The translations under genes were made by a program, and so were the position numbers. A DNA stretch of 64,000 bases, from assembly GCF_018555435.2 (NCBI RefSeq), contig NZ_JAFEJT020000003.1, forward strand, positions 1-64,000, read 5' to 3'. The notes below the pieces were generated by a model. It was not told the DNA's origin. It saw only the letters and a list, made by a program, of their open reading frames with translations, and searched no databases. The DNA is from Bifidobacterium amazonense. Its GTDB lineage: Bacteria; Actinomycetota; Actinomycetes; Actinomycetales; Bifidobacteriaceae. Below are positions 34,822 through 43,561 of this stretch, piece by piece. Position 1 is the first letter of the stretch; each line of letters begins with the position of its first letter.

Positions 34822-35490
34822 TCAGGCGAAGATCGCGGCGCCGTCCTTGACCATGATGAGCGCGACGATCGCGACGATCCAGACCGCGTCGGCCATCAGA
34901 TCGTAGTTGAGCCGGTAGTACGTGAGCAGGCCGCGCGACCTGCCGGGCAGACCCTGCACGGTGACGGTCGCGTGGCTGAGCGCCATGAACTGCACGGTCG
35001 TGGAGAACATGAGCGCCAGGCACCACGGGCACAGCGCGTTGATCACGAACAGCGACTGCGAGGTCAGCCAATACGAGTAGAGGATCGCGGCGAGCCCGCC
35101 CAGCCACGTGCACGCGGCGAACCAGCGCGGCACGCGCACGCGCGCCAGCCCGATCACGGCGACCGTGACGAACACGCTTTCGGCGGCGATGCCGAAGAAC
35201 GCGTTCGGATAGCTCAGTCCGGCGAACTTGACGATTTCCGACTGCCACGACTGGGCGACCGTCGAGCAGGAGAGCACGCTGTTGATGTCGCAGTCGAGGA
35301 TCTGGTTCGGGTTGCGCGCCAGCTGCAGCGTCTCCGCGCTGAGCACGAACGAGACGACGAGCGCGACCGCGGAGGCGGCCAGCATGACCAGATACGTCCA
35401 CGTCGCCCCGTGACGCCATCCGCGGGGCTCGTCGACGGCGGATTCGACAACGGGTTCGGCGACGTCCGGCTCGCTGCTGTGTGTGCTCAT
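34822..35490 (-). CDS. Vitamin K epoxide reductase (VKOR) family protein
   Basis: A 222-residue membrane protein with five helices. Active-site pair: C154-P-W-C157 in INALCPWCLALM near the fourth helix. The shuttle cysteines are in LDCDINSVLSCSTVAQSW in the external loop. Bacterial VKOR proteins reoxidise a DsbA-like thioredoxin using quinone, which would support disulfide bonds in secreted proteins. There is no fused thioredoxin domain, so its partner must be encoded elsewhere. ATG 35490 has GGGAGCAACC upstream. The first 35 residues are acidic and cytoplasmic. Confidence 0.92.
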   Translation of the reverse strand: MSTHSSEPDVAEPVVESAVDEPRGWRHGATWTYLVMLAASAVALVVSFVLSAETLQLARNPNQILDCDINSVLSCSTVAQSWQSEIVKFAGLSYPNAFFGIAAESVFVTVAVIGLARVRVPRWFAACTWLGGLAAILYSYWLTSQSLFVINALCPWCLALMFSTTVQFMALSHATVTVQGLPGRSRGLLTYYRLNYDLMADAVWIVAIVALIMVKDGAAIFA

Positions 35491-35730
35491 GGTTGCTCCC
35501 TTCGGTCGGCGGGCGCGGTATAGCCCGCGCGACGCTTCTGTGGCGGCCGGCGTACGGCGGCGTGCCGTGCGGCGATCCGCGAACTGCAACGCCCATTGTA
35601 TGACAAGGTTGGCAGTGCGCGTGGGGTGGAATTGCGTGCGTGCCGGGTGCGGATGGGTGCGCCGTGTTCGCTGGACGGACCGTGCATGTCGCGTACGTCT
35701 TGCGTACGTCGCAGGACGAACGGCCTGAAA

Positions 35731-35788
35731 CCGGTATGTCTCCGGTATCTCCGGTATCTCCGGTATCTCCGGTATCTCCGGTATGTCT
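35731..35788 (+). repeat. CCGGTATCT microsatellite upstream of the PHP gene
   Basis: Four tandem 9-bp units (CCGGTATCT, 35742-35777) are flanked by two 11-bp variants (CCGGTATGTCT, 35731-35741 and 35778-35788), ending about 30 bp before the ATG. The remaining 327-bp gap to the VKOR gene has no credible gene. Repeat number could change promoter or leader spacing. Confidence 0.8.
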
Positions 35789-35817
35789 CAGCCCATACGC
35801 CGATTACGATGGTTGGT

Positions 35818-36702
35818 ATGACTCGCGTTGACATTCCCTCCGCTCCGCCGCGTTCCGGCTGGGATCTGCACTGCCATACGGTGTTCTCCGACGGCACGGA
35901 GACGCCGGCCACGCTCGTCGTGCAGGCCAAGGACCGAAGCCTTGCGGGAGTAGGCATTTCGGATCACGACACCACCTCCGGCTGGCCGAGCGCACAGGAG
36001 GCCGCGCATGCCGTCGGAATGCCCCTGCTGCGTGGCACCGAAATCACTGCGGAAGACGAGCGCATCTCCGTGCACATGCTCGCGTTCCAATACGATCCGC
36101 GCAACCGGCACATCTGCGAGCTGTTCGCCAACACGCGCGCCTCGCGGCTCAAGCGCGTGCGCCGCATGGTCGAACTGTTGTCGCAGGATTATCCGATCAC
36201 TTGGGATAGCGTGCTCGAACAGGCCAAGGAAGGCGGCAAGACCACGATCGGCCGGCCGCACATCGCCGACGCGCTCGTGGCCGCAGGCGTGTATGAGACG
36301 CGTTCCGAGGCGTTCGCCGACGTGGTGAGCACGTCCAGCAAATACTATATTCCCACGCCCTCGCCCAGCACCCATGAAGTCGTCAGGGCGGTGGGGGAGG
36401 CCGGCGGCGTGACCGTGATCGCGCATCCGGGCGATCTGAGCCGTAATCCGCGGCTCCTGTCCGACGAGCAGATCCTGCGGTTGGTCGACGAGGGCCTTGA
36501 CGGGCTGGAAGTGTGGCATCGGGGCAATCCGTCCGAACAGCGGGAACGGTTGCTGGAGCTCGCCCGTCGATGCAACTTGCTGGTGACCGGAGGCTCCGAC
36601 TGGCATGGCAGGGGCAAGCCGAACGCGCTCGGCGAAAACCTCACCGACGAGGCCACGGTGGCCGAAATCGTCCGCCGAGGCGCGATTCCGTTGTGGAAGT
36701 GA
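35818..36702 (+). CDS. PHP domain metal-dependent phosphoesterase
   Basis: A 294-residue PHP-fold protein. Metal ligands: WDLHCHTVFSDGT (H-x-H), GISDHDT (D-H-D), GTEITAE, ISVHMLAF, VIAHPGD and GGSDWHG. It is the stand-alone TrpH/YciV type, in which some members are 3'-5' nucleases or 3',5'-nucleotide bisphosphate phosphatases. ATG 35818 was taken; an in-frame ATG at 35809 is equally possible. It is transcribed alone and ends in a hairpin. Confidence 0.9.
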   Translation: MTRVDIPSAPPRSGWDLHCHTVFSDGTETPATLVVQAKDRSLAGVGISDHDTTSGWPSAQEAAHAVGMPLLRGTEITAEDERISVHMLAFQYDPRNRHICELFANTRASRLKRVRRMVELLSQDYPITWDSVLEQAKEGGKTTIGRPHIADALVAAGVYETRSEAFADVVSTSSKYYIPTPSPSTHEVVRAVGEAGGVTVIAHPGDLSRNPRLLSDEQILRLVDEGLDGLEVWHRGNPSEQRERLLELARRCNLLVTGGSDWHGRGKPNALGENLTDEATVAEIVRRGAIPLWK

Positions 36703-36729
36703 CCCGCACAGGCACGGCAGGCATGGGAA

Positions 36730-36764
36730 AGGGGCCGGTCCTCTGGTGACGAGGCCGGCCCCTG
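36730..36764. terminator. Hairpin between convergent PHP and DUF3107 genes
   Basis: GGGGCCGG...CTC pairs with GAG...GCCGGCCCC with a 1-2 nt bulge and a 7-nt loop, midway in the 80-bp convergent gap. Confidence 0.65.
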
Positions 36765-36782
36765 CTGTTGCCATGAGGAGGA

Positions 36783-37007
36783 TCAGAGCGCGCCGAAGCC
36801 GACGGCGTGCTTGGTTTCCGAGCCGACGATCGCATAGCCGAGCGCGTCGGCCGGCACGATGATGCGACGGCCCTTGTCGTCGGTCAGTTCGATCGGCTGA
36901 TGCTCGGCGACGGCCTTGCCGATCACCGCGTTCACCTCGTCGGCGTCCTGCTCGGTGCTGAACGTGACGGTGCGCGCCACATTGCGGATGCCCAGTTCGA
37001 TATCCAT
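36783..37007 (-). CDS. DUF3107 family protein
   Basis: A 74-residue protein (MDIELGIRNVARTVTF...). The whole length matches DUF3107, a small actinobacterial family with an ATP-synthase-subunit-like name in old annotations but no proven role. Landmarks are IELTDDKGRRIIVPADALGY (the 'rxxIPaxxIaYVEig' region) and the C-terminal GFGAL. ATG 37007 has AGGAGCACTC upstream. In many actinobacteria the family sits close to UvrD-type helicase genes, as here. Confidence 0.9.
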   Translation of the reverse strand: MDIELGIRNVARTVTFSTEQDADEVNAVIGKAVAEHQPIELTDDKGRRIIVPADALGYAIVGSETKHAVGFGAL

Positions 37008-37118
37008 GAGTGCTCCTTGTCTTGTGCGTCGCCGGCGTGCTGCCGGCGTTCGCTGGATTGGTCCGAATACGTCCATTCTGCCAGCCGCCCGACGCAACGG
37101 GCGCCCGGCACGCAAACG

Positions 37119-39038
37119 TTACGCTTTCGGCGTGGTCTCCCCGGTGTCGTCGTCATCATAGTCGGTGCCGTTCGCCGCGTCGGCGGTCGGGCCGCCGTCG
37201 GACGGGACCGTCGTGATCTGCGCGGAGCCGGTCGGCGCGTACGAAACCGGCATGGTGACGCCGCTCGCCGGATTCACATCGCCGCCGGGAGCGGCCGGAT
37301 GCATGCCGGTGCGCGTCGCCAGGCCCATCTGCGCGTCGCGCATGGCCCGCTCCTCCTGCTCGAGCAGCGGGATCAGGATGGTCTGCGCGGCCGGATCGGC
37401 CTGCATCGTGTAATCGGTTGAATCCACGGCCGACGGATACTCCGTATAGTTCGTCTGTGCCGGATACTGCGCCTCCGGAACCTCGGTCTGCTGCATCTGC
37501 CCGTTCTGCGCCGCGTATGCCGCGGGATACTGCGACGACGCCGTGTCGTCGGACGGCGGAACCTGCGCGGATGCGGACTGTCCCGCGTACGACTGCTGCC
37601 CGTACTGCGGCTGCGCCGCGTCCGGAGTCGTATGCGACCCGCCCGCCTCGTCGGACAGTTCGTCGGCGATGCTGGCCATCATCGCCTGCACTTCGGCGCG
37701 CGAGACGACGACCGTCGGAGACGTCGATGGTCGGCCGTCGGCGGACGGCATCGACGTCGGCGTGCGATCCGCGGTCTCGTCGGCGGCGGCGACCACGTCG
37801 GACGATCCGGTGCGGTCCATGTCGCCGGTCGAATCGGGATCCGTGCCCTCGCCGGCGTACGGCATGCCGGCCGGCGCGAACGTGCGCGACGGGACCGTCG
37901 TCTGCGCGGTATCGTCGGCGACCGGCGACGTTCCGGCGGCAGGCTGTCCGGCCTGCCGTGCGTCCTGCGCGGCCGCGCGGCGACGCTCGCCCTCGTGCAG
38001 CAGCGTGCCGACGGTGATCGTCGACGGCTTCGACTGCGCGTCTCCGCCCGACGGACGCGAGGACGCGGCCGAAGCGGCCTTCGTACGCTGCGTGACGATG
38101 CCCAGCTGGTGCGCCAGCCGGTCGACCTGCGCCTTGAACTGCATGATCTTCACGTTGTCGGCGCGGTTGATCGCCTGGATGAAATCGCCCACCTGCTCCA
38201 TCTGCAGCCACAGGTTCGCGCGCAGCATGATCAGGTCGTCCAGACGCGCGCCCATCATGCGGCCGTATGCGGCAAGCACGGCGTTGCGGTGCTCCTCGTC
38301 CAGCTTGGCGAAGATCCACGCCAGATCGCGTGCCGGATCGTTCACCTGCATGTTCTGCCAGTTCGTGACCGCGGTGATCGTCGAGCCCGAATACAGCACG
38401 TCGCCGTCGTCGAACCCGCCGTGCACGAAGCACGTGTTGAACGACCACAGGCCCTCCGTGCCGAGGATGCGCGCCCAACTGTCGGTGATCTCCGGCGGAA
38501 TGTGCCCGGCGGCCTTCAGCCGCGTGATCCACGCGGTCAGCTGCCCGCGGATCTGCGAGGTCACGAAGATCGGATAGCCGGCCGACTGCACGCTCGACGG
38601 CGCCAGACGGTGGATCGCGCCGATCGCCGTGCCGATCGCCGCGCAGTCGTCGAACGTGAGCAGGTCAAGATTACGGGCCTGGCCGTCGCGGTGCACCAGC
38701 ACCATCACGGCCGTCTCCCCGGTCGGGCCGTCCTTCTTCGCGCCCGCCTCGAACGCGAGCACCCGGTCAAGCGCAAACCCCAGGCCGCCCGGCTCGCGGG
38801 CCTCGGCCAGCGTGCGCGCGGCGCGCACACGGCCCGCCAGACGCTTGCGTCCCGCGTCGGTGTCGGAGGCGAACACGTCGTACAGGCGTCCCGCCGCGTC
38901 CTGCACCACGGCATGATCGATGCCGCTCTCCTCGTCGGTGGCGCTGGTCTGGTCGTCGCCTCGCACTCCCGCGACGGCGATGTTGGGCATGGCGGCGGAG
39001 GTCAGGGCCGCCAGCATGAGCTTGCTTCGTTCAGTCAC
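37119..39038 (-). CDS. APH-fold pseudokinase with long disordered C-terminal tail
   Basis: A 639-residue protein. Residues about 40-310 resemble the aminoglycoside phosphotransferase/homoserine kinase fold: VMVLVHRDGQARNLDLLT (hinge and helix region), then FVHGGFDDGDVL and AVTNWQNMQVNDPARDLAWIF, which correspond to the catalytic HGDxxxxN loop and the metal-binding 'IDW' of APH enzymes. The catalytic Asp is Gly (G208 in HGG) and the metal-site Asp is Asn (N226), so kinase activity is unlikely. The last about 320 residues are Ala/Gln/Tyr/Thr/Pro-rich and look disordered (YGQQSYAGQSASAQVP). The start is GTG 39038; no clear RBS is seen, and an ATG seven codons further in is an alternative. It is divergent from the UvrD-type helicase gene. 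Confidence 0.82.
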   Translation of the reverse strand: MTERSKLMLAALTSAAMPNIAVAGVRGDDQTSATDEESGIDHAVVQDAAGRLYDVFASDTDAGRKRLAGRVRAARTLAEAREPGGLGFALDRVLAFEAGAKKDGPTGETAVMVLVHRDGQARNLDLLTFDDCAAIGTAIGAIHRLAPSSVQSAGYPIFVTSQIRGQLTAWITRLKAAGHIPPEITDSWARILGTEGLWSFNTCFVHGGFDDGDVLYSGSTITAVTNWQNMQVNDPARDLAWIFAKLDEEHRNAVLAAYGRMMGARLDDLIMLRANLWLQMEQVGDFIQAINRADNVKIMQFKAQVDRLAHQLGIVTQRTKAASAASSRPSGGDAQSKPSTITVGTLLHEGERRRAAAQDARQAGQPAAGTSPVADDTAQTTVPSRTFAPAGMPYAGEGTDPDSTGDMDRTGSSDVVAAADETADRTPTSMPSADGRPSTSPTVVVSRAEVQAMMASIADELSDEAGGSHTTPDAAQPQYGQQSYAGQSASAQVPPSDDTASSQYPAAYAAQNGQMQQTEVPEAQYPAQTNYTEYPSAVDSTDYTMQADPAAQTILIPLLEQEERAMRDAQMGLATRTGMHPAAPGGDVNPASGVTMPVSYAPTGSAQITTVPSDGGPTADAANGTDYDDDDTGETTPKA

Positions 39039-39205
39039 AGTTCAACCCTAATACATGCGCCGCTCAAACCGTGTCGGAAAGCGGCCCGACATGTCATCCT
39101 TCGACCCGCCGGCAAACCGTCGGACCGGTCCCCGGACATTCCCCGCCACCCGCACGACGTCCGGCCGCGCATCGGCTCTTCCGCCGCGGCTGGCACAATG
39201 GGCGC

Positions 39206-40762
39206 ATGACGACATCGGCGGAAGGCATCCTTGAGGGACTCGACGAGGCGCAGCGGCGTGCGGCGACCACGCTGCACGGGCCCGTGCGCATCATCGCGGG
39301 CGCGGGCGCCGGCAAGACGCGCACCGTCACGCGCCGCATCGCCTACGCGTGCGCGCGCGGCGAATGGGATCCGGCCGGCGTGCTCGCCGTCACCTTCTCC
39401 GTCAAGGCCGCCGCCGAAATGCGCACGCGCATCGCCGGACTCGGCGTCGGCGGGTCGGTGACTGCCGCGACCTTCCACTCCGCCGCGCTCCGGCAGGTCA
39501 GGAACGCGTGGGAGGACATCTGCGACGCGCCCATGCCGCGCATCGCCGGCGAACCCGGCGAACTGCAGCGCATCGTCGCGCAGGCCATGCAGCGCAGCCG
39601 TGACGGCGTCGAGACGGACGTTGCCGCCGTACGCGACGTGCAGGCCGAAATCAACTGGTGCAAGATCTCGCTCGTCGCGCCCGACGACTACCCGCGCGTG
39701 ACCGCGGCCACGCACCGCCAGCCGCCGGCCGGACTCGACCCGCGGCAGTTCGCCGACGCATACGCCTGCTACGAGCAGGAGAAGACCGCGCACGGACTCA
39801 TCGACTTCGACGACATCCTGCTCATCGACTGCCACATCCTCGACGACTTCGACGAGATCGCGGCCGACATCCGCCGCAACCTGCGCTGGATCACCGTCGA
39901 CGAATACCAGGACGTCTCGCCGCTGCAGCACCGGCTGCTCACGCTGTGGCTGGGGGAGCGCAACCGCGACATCTGCGTGGTCGGCGACCCCGCGCAGACC
40001 ATCTACTCGTTCGCCGGGGCCAGCAGCTACGACCTGCTCGCCTTCCCCGACCAGTTCGGCCCGCTCGCCGCCGACGTGAGCCTGAACACCGACTACCGTT
40101 CCACGCCGCAGATCGTGCGATACGCGAACCAGGTGCTCGCCAAGTCGCCCGACCGCACGGATTATCTCAGGCTCGTCTCCGCGCGCGAGACGGGGGCGCG
40201 CATCGAACGCACGCGGTACATGAGCGACGAGGACGAGGCGAAGGGCGTGGCCTCGCGCATCATGCGGCTCGTCGCGCGCGGCGTCTCGCCGTCGGACTGC
40301 GCGATCCTGACGCGCATCAACGCGCAGCAGAACGTGTGCTGCGCGGCGTTGCGCCAGGCCGGGCTGCGTTACCGCGTGCGTCGCGACTCCGGTTGGGAGG
40401 GGGCCGCGCTCGTCGACGACCACGCTGTGGAACGGCAGATGCTGATCGACGCGGCCGGCGGCGATGACGCGGGGGCCGCGCGTGAGGTCGCCGCAAAGGT
40501 GGGCGCGAAGACGGGGGCGGTGACGATTTCGACGATCCACGCATCCAAGGGTCTGGAATTCAAGCACGTGTTCCTGATCGGATGCTCGGAGGGGCTGATC
40601 CCGTTCGGCTCGCCGAACGCCGGCGACGAGCTGGAGGAGGAACGCCGGCTCATGTACGTGGCCGTCACGCGCGCCGAGGACACGCTCCACCTGTCCTACG
40701 CCGTCACCAAAAACGGCGACGCCGACTCCCGAGGCCGGGTGCCCAGCCGGTTCGTGGTGTAG
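39206..40762 (+). CDS. Short UvrD/PcrA-type superfamily I DNA helicase
   Basis: A 518-residue ATP-dependent helicase. Motifs: Walker A GAGAGKTRT (residues 32-40), Ia TFSVKAAAEM, II VDEYQDVSPLQ, III GDPAQTIYSFAGA, IV region LNTDYRSTPQIV, V STIHASKGLEFKHVFLIG and VI YVAVTRAEDTL. It is about 200 residues shorter than full UvrD/PcrA, mostly from a reduced 2B subdomain and no C-terminal extension, as in UvrD2-like actinobacterial proteins without their HRDC domain. ATG 39206 follows a Shine-Dalgarno-poor leader. It probably works in DNA repair. Confidence 0.92.
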   Translation: MTTSAEGILEGLDEAQRRAATTLHGPVRIIAGAGAGKTRTVTRRIAYACARGEWDPAGVLAVTFSVKAAAEMRTRIAGLGVGGSVTAATFHSAALRQVRNAWEDICDAPMPRIAGEPGELQRIVAQAMQRSRDGVETDVAAVRDVQAEINWCKISLVAPDDYPRVTAATHRQPPAGLDPRQFADAYACYEQEKTAHGLIDFDDILLIDCHILDDFDEIAADIRRNLRWITVDEYQDVSPLQHRLLTLWLGERNRDICVVGDPAQTIYSFAGASSYDLLAFPDQFGPLAADVSLNTDYRSTPQIVRYANQVLAKSPDRTDYLRLVSARETGARIERTRYMSDEDEAKGVASRIMRLVARGVSPSDCAILTRINAQQNVCCAALRQAGLRYRVRRDSGWEGAALVDDHAVERQMLIDAAGGDDAGAAREVAAKVGAKTGAVTISTIHASKGLEFKHVFLIGCSEGLIPFGSPNAGDELEEERRLMYVAVTRAEDTLHLSYAVTKNGDADSRGRVPSRFVV

Positions 40763-40785
40763 CGGATTGTATGGAATCGCCATAA

Positions 40786-40810
40786 CGGAATCGCGCGAAG
40801 CGCGATTCCG
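40786..40810. terminator. Palindromic terminator CGGAATCGCGC-GAA-GCGCGATTCCG
   Basis: A perfect 11-bp stem with a 3-nt loop between convergent genes (helicase and DUF2342). The arm GCGCGATTCCG also ends the dispersed unit A copies near 7800, 55285 and 55600, so this is a solo copy of that element's end used as a terminator. Confidence 0.75.
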
Positions 40811-40841
40811 AGAGTGTGGCGGTGTAGAGACGAGAAGAGGG

Positions 40842-42461
40842 TTAGTTGTCGGAGGGGGAGGAGCCGTCCGGTGTTCCGTCGGAGCCGTCGTCGCCGGCGT
40901 CCTCTTCGAGGAGCTTGGTGAGCTCGGCGTCCCAGTCGATGCCTCCGGTGGGGGAGGCGCCGGACGCGGAGGACGACGCTTCGGAGGGGGCTGCGCCGGC
41001 GGGATGCGCGGAGGCGTCGTCGGAGTCGGCGGCGGTCCCCTCGCCGGCGGCGGCCGGGGTGCCTGCGCCGGAACCGGCACTGGTATCGCCGGAAGTGCCG
41101 GAAGTGCCGGACGCGGCGGTCATCGGGCCGGACTTCGCTGCGTCGTCGTCGGGCAGGGCCGGCAGCAGATCGGGGTGCGACCATTTCGCGTCGCGCGCCT
41201 CCGGGCCTTCCGCGGCGCCGAGTCGCTCCCACACGGCCGCGGCCTCGCGCATCCGCTTCGGACGTAGTTCCAGTCCAAGCAGCGACTCGAACGTGCGCTC
41301 CGCCGGACCGCCGATCGCACGCTCGCGGCGCATCATCTCACGCAGCTGTTCGATATGCGGAATATGGGCCATGCCGGCACGCCACGTCACGCAATCGACC
41401 CAGCCTTCGACCAACGCCAGCATCGTCTCCAACGAGGCGAGCGCCTCCTTCTGCTCCGGAGTATCCGCAATACCGACCTTCGTCAGGTTCACCGCGCCGG
41501 AGATCGCCTCCGGATCCATCGCCGTCGCCTCGCGCAGCTGCTCCTCCATCGCATCCAGATCGATGTCCACGCCGCGCGCGTACTTGCCGATCAACGCCTC
41601 GAAGCGAGGCATCAGCCACGGCACCGACGCGAACAGGCGCGCGTGCGCCATCTCGCGCAATGCGAGGAAAGACATCACCTCGTCGGTCGGAATGTCCAGC
41701 GACTTCGCGTACTCCTCGACGTTCTGCGCGATCAGGCCGCCCGCCGGATTCGACAGCAGCGCGATGCCCTGATCGAAGCTGCCGTGCACCTCGTGCGACA
41801 GCTTGCCGGCCGCCTGGCCGAGCTGCATCGCGAACGACGTGTTGCCCAGCAGCTTGATCAGCTGCGCCGGATCCTTCATGCCGTCCGGGATCGGAATCGG
41901 CACCGGACCGGCGAACATGCCCGAGATCTCGCCGTTGAACGCGTCGCCGAGCCGCTCCGAGATCACCGAGGCGAGCGCGTTGTTCATCGACTCGGCCACG
42001 GGGGCCGCGAACTTCGCCCACGCGTCGATCGTGCCCTCGACCCAGCCGGCGCGCGTGAGCACCTGCGGCTCGCCGGACGCCGGATCCATCTCGCACGCCG
42101 TGTCCAGCCACAGGTTCGCCTCGCTCATCGCGCGGCGCGCGGCCTCGCCGATCACCGCGCTCACCGTCGACTGCGAGCCCTCGCCGTTGGCCTGCTGCAG
42201 GGCGATCGACTTCGCCAGCTTGACGTTGATCGGCCCCGCCGCGACCGTCTGCTGCATGTCGCTCACAGAATTGAGCCCGCCCGCGGTGAACGCCTGCATC
42301 AGCGACTGCACTTCGGACGGCTTGGGCAGCTTGCTCGGATCCTGGCTCATCAGCTGCTCGCGGATCGGCTCCGGCAAGTTCTCGAGCTGCTTGTAGGCCA
42401 TCTCGCCCTGGATCGGGCCGAAGCATTCGATCAGCCACTGGTGGATTGCGTTGTCGTCCAT
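40842..42461 (-). CDS. DUF2342 family protein (annotated elsewhere as zinc-dependent metalloprotease)
   Basis: A 539-residue protein. Residues about 170-440 carry the family core: PIPIPDGMKDPAQLIKLLGN, LLSNPAGGLIAQNVEEYAKS, LREMAHARLFASVPWLMPR and the helical LVEGWVDCVTWRA. The zincin-like helix has R-E-M-A-H (R269-H273) where a classical HExxH would have His first, so zinc binding and proteolysis should not be assumed. The last about 90 residues are Ala/Gly/Ser/Asp-rich and low-complexity. It is divergent from the secreted Lon-like protease gene with only 64 bp between; the same pair is adjacent in mycobacteria as far as I recall. Confidence 0.88.
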   Translation of the reverse strand: MDDNAIHQWLIECFGPIQGEMAYKQLENLPEPIREQLMSQDPSKLPKPSEVQSLMQAFTAGGLNSVSDMQQTVAAGPINVKLAKSIALQQANGEGSQSTVSAVIGEAARRAMSEANLWLDTACEMDPASGEPQVLTRAGWVEGTIDAWAKFAAPVAESMNNALASVISERLGDAFNGEISGMFAGPVPIPIPDGMKDPAQLIKLLGNTSFAMQLGQAAGKLSHEVHGSFDQGIALLSNPAGGLIAQNVEEYAKSLDIPTDEVMSFLALREMAHARLFASVPWLMPRFEALIGKYARGVDIDLDAMEEQLREATAMDPEAISGAVNLTKVGIADTPEQKEALASLETMLALVEGWVDCVTWRAGMAHIPHIEQLREMMRRERAIGGPAERTFESLLGLELRPKRMREAAAVWERLGAAEGPEARDAKWSHPDLLPALPDDDAAKSGPMTAASGTSGTSGDTSAGSGAGTPAAAGEGTAADSDDASAHPAGAAPSEASSSASGASPTGGIDWDAELTKLLEEDAGDDGSDGTPDGSSPSDN

Positions 42462-42525
42462 AGTCCGTTCCCTGCCTCATGTGTTAACGTTCGGTTGGTT
42501 CCATAGTATGGGAGGTATGCCGATA

Positions 42526-43479
42526 ATGCACCAGAAACGCCAGTCTCACGCCGAAGGCATAGAGGACGGCGAGGCTACGCCGACCGGTCCGGACGATGCG
42601 GCGGCCCCGGCCGCGCCGACGCGGGACGCGTCCCCGCGCAATCCGCTGCGCCGTGCGGCCGGCGCGATGCGCGCGTGGATGGAACCGTACCGCGGCCTGA
42701 ACCCCAAGTATTTCACCGGTACGGTCGCGGTGCTGCTGTCCGTTCTGGTCATGTGCCTGCCGAGCGCGTACGCGGTCGAAGGGCCCGGGCCGACCGCCGA
42801 CGTGCTCGGCGAGACCGGCGGCAAGCCGATCATCGCCGTCACCGGAGCCGACACGCACACGGACAAGGGCAAGCTGCTGCTCGTCACCGTCAACGCGTCC
42901 GGTGTGCCCGGCTATCCCGTCACCAACGCGCAGACGCTGGTCGCGTGGATCGACCCGCATCAGACCGTCATGCCGCAGGAGGCCGTCGTGCCGGTCGGCC
43001 AGACCGCCGAGGAGTATAAGAAGAAAAGCAGCAAGGAGATGAGTTCCTCGCAGGACACGGCGACCGCCGCGGCGCTCGCGTACGCGAAGAAGCTCGGCGT
43101 GGACACGGACGGCGTGACGGTGACCATGCACGTCGACGACATCGGCGGCCCGTCGGCCGGCATGATGTACGCGCTCGGCCTGATCGACAAGCTCACTGCC
43201 GACGACGAGACCGGCGGCAAGACGATCGCCGGCACCGGCACGATGTCGAAGAACGGCAAGGTTGGCGCGATCGGCGGCATACGGCTGAAGATGATCGGCG
43301 CGAAACGCGACGGCGCGACCTGGTTCCTCGCCCCCGAATCGAACTGCGGCGAGGTCGTCGGCCATGTGCCGGCCGGCCTGCGAGACGTGAAGGTCTCGAC
43401 GCTCGACGAGGCCTACCGGGCGCTCGTGGCGATCGGCAAGGGCGAGGGCGATTCGCTGGCGCACTGCACGGCCGACTAG
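42526..43479 (+). CDS. Membrane-anchored PDZ/Lon-like (S16) serine protease
   Basis: A 317-residue protein. After a basic, Ala/Pro-rich cytoplasmic N-terminus, one hydrophobic segment (FTGTVAVLLSVLVMCLPSAYA) anchors it, and the rest is outside. The catalytic dyad is S210 in DDIGGPSAGMMYALG and K255 in IGGIRLKMIGAKR, 45 residues apart as in Lon. The region between the anchor and the S16 domain is shorter than usual and I cannot see a full PDZ domain. ATG 42526 was chosen, 10 nt after GGAGG; ATG 42517 is too close to it. Confidence 0.9.
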   Translation: MHQKRQSHAEGIEDGEATPTGPDDAAAPAAPTRDASPRNPLRRAAGAMRAWMEPYRGLNPKYFTGTVAVLLSVLVMCLPSAYAVEGPGPTADVLGETGGKPIIAVTGADTHTDKGKLLLVTVNASGVPGYPVTNAQTLVAWIDPHQTVMPQEAVVPVGQTAEEYKKKSSKEMSSSQDTATAAALAYAKKLGVDTDGVTVTMHVDDIGGPSAGMMYALGLIDKLTADDETGGKTIAGTGTMSKNGKVGAIGGIRLKMIGAKRDGATWFLAPESNCGEVVGHVPAGLRDVKVSTLDEAYRALVAIGKGEGDSLAHCTAD

Positions 43480-43561
43480 CGTCCGAATGGCGCCGGCCGC
43501 GACGCGACGCGCCGTGGTCCGTTAACGTCTCTGTTCGCCGCTTCTTGGTATTGTGTGATGC

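Noticed and set aside
35731..35788. CRISPR or coding repeat
   Set aside because: The units are head-to-tail without spacers, and the reading frames through them have no gene context.
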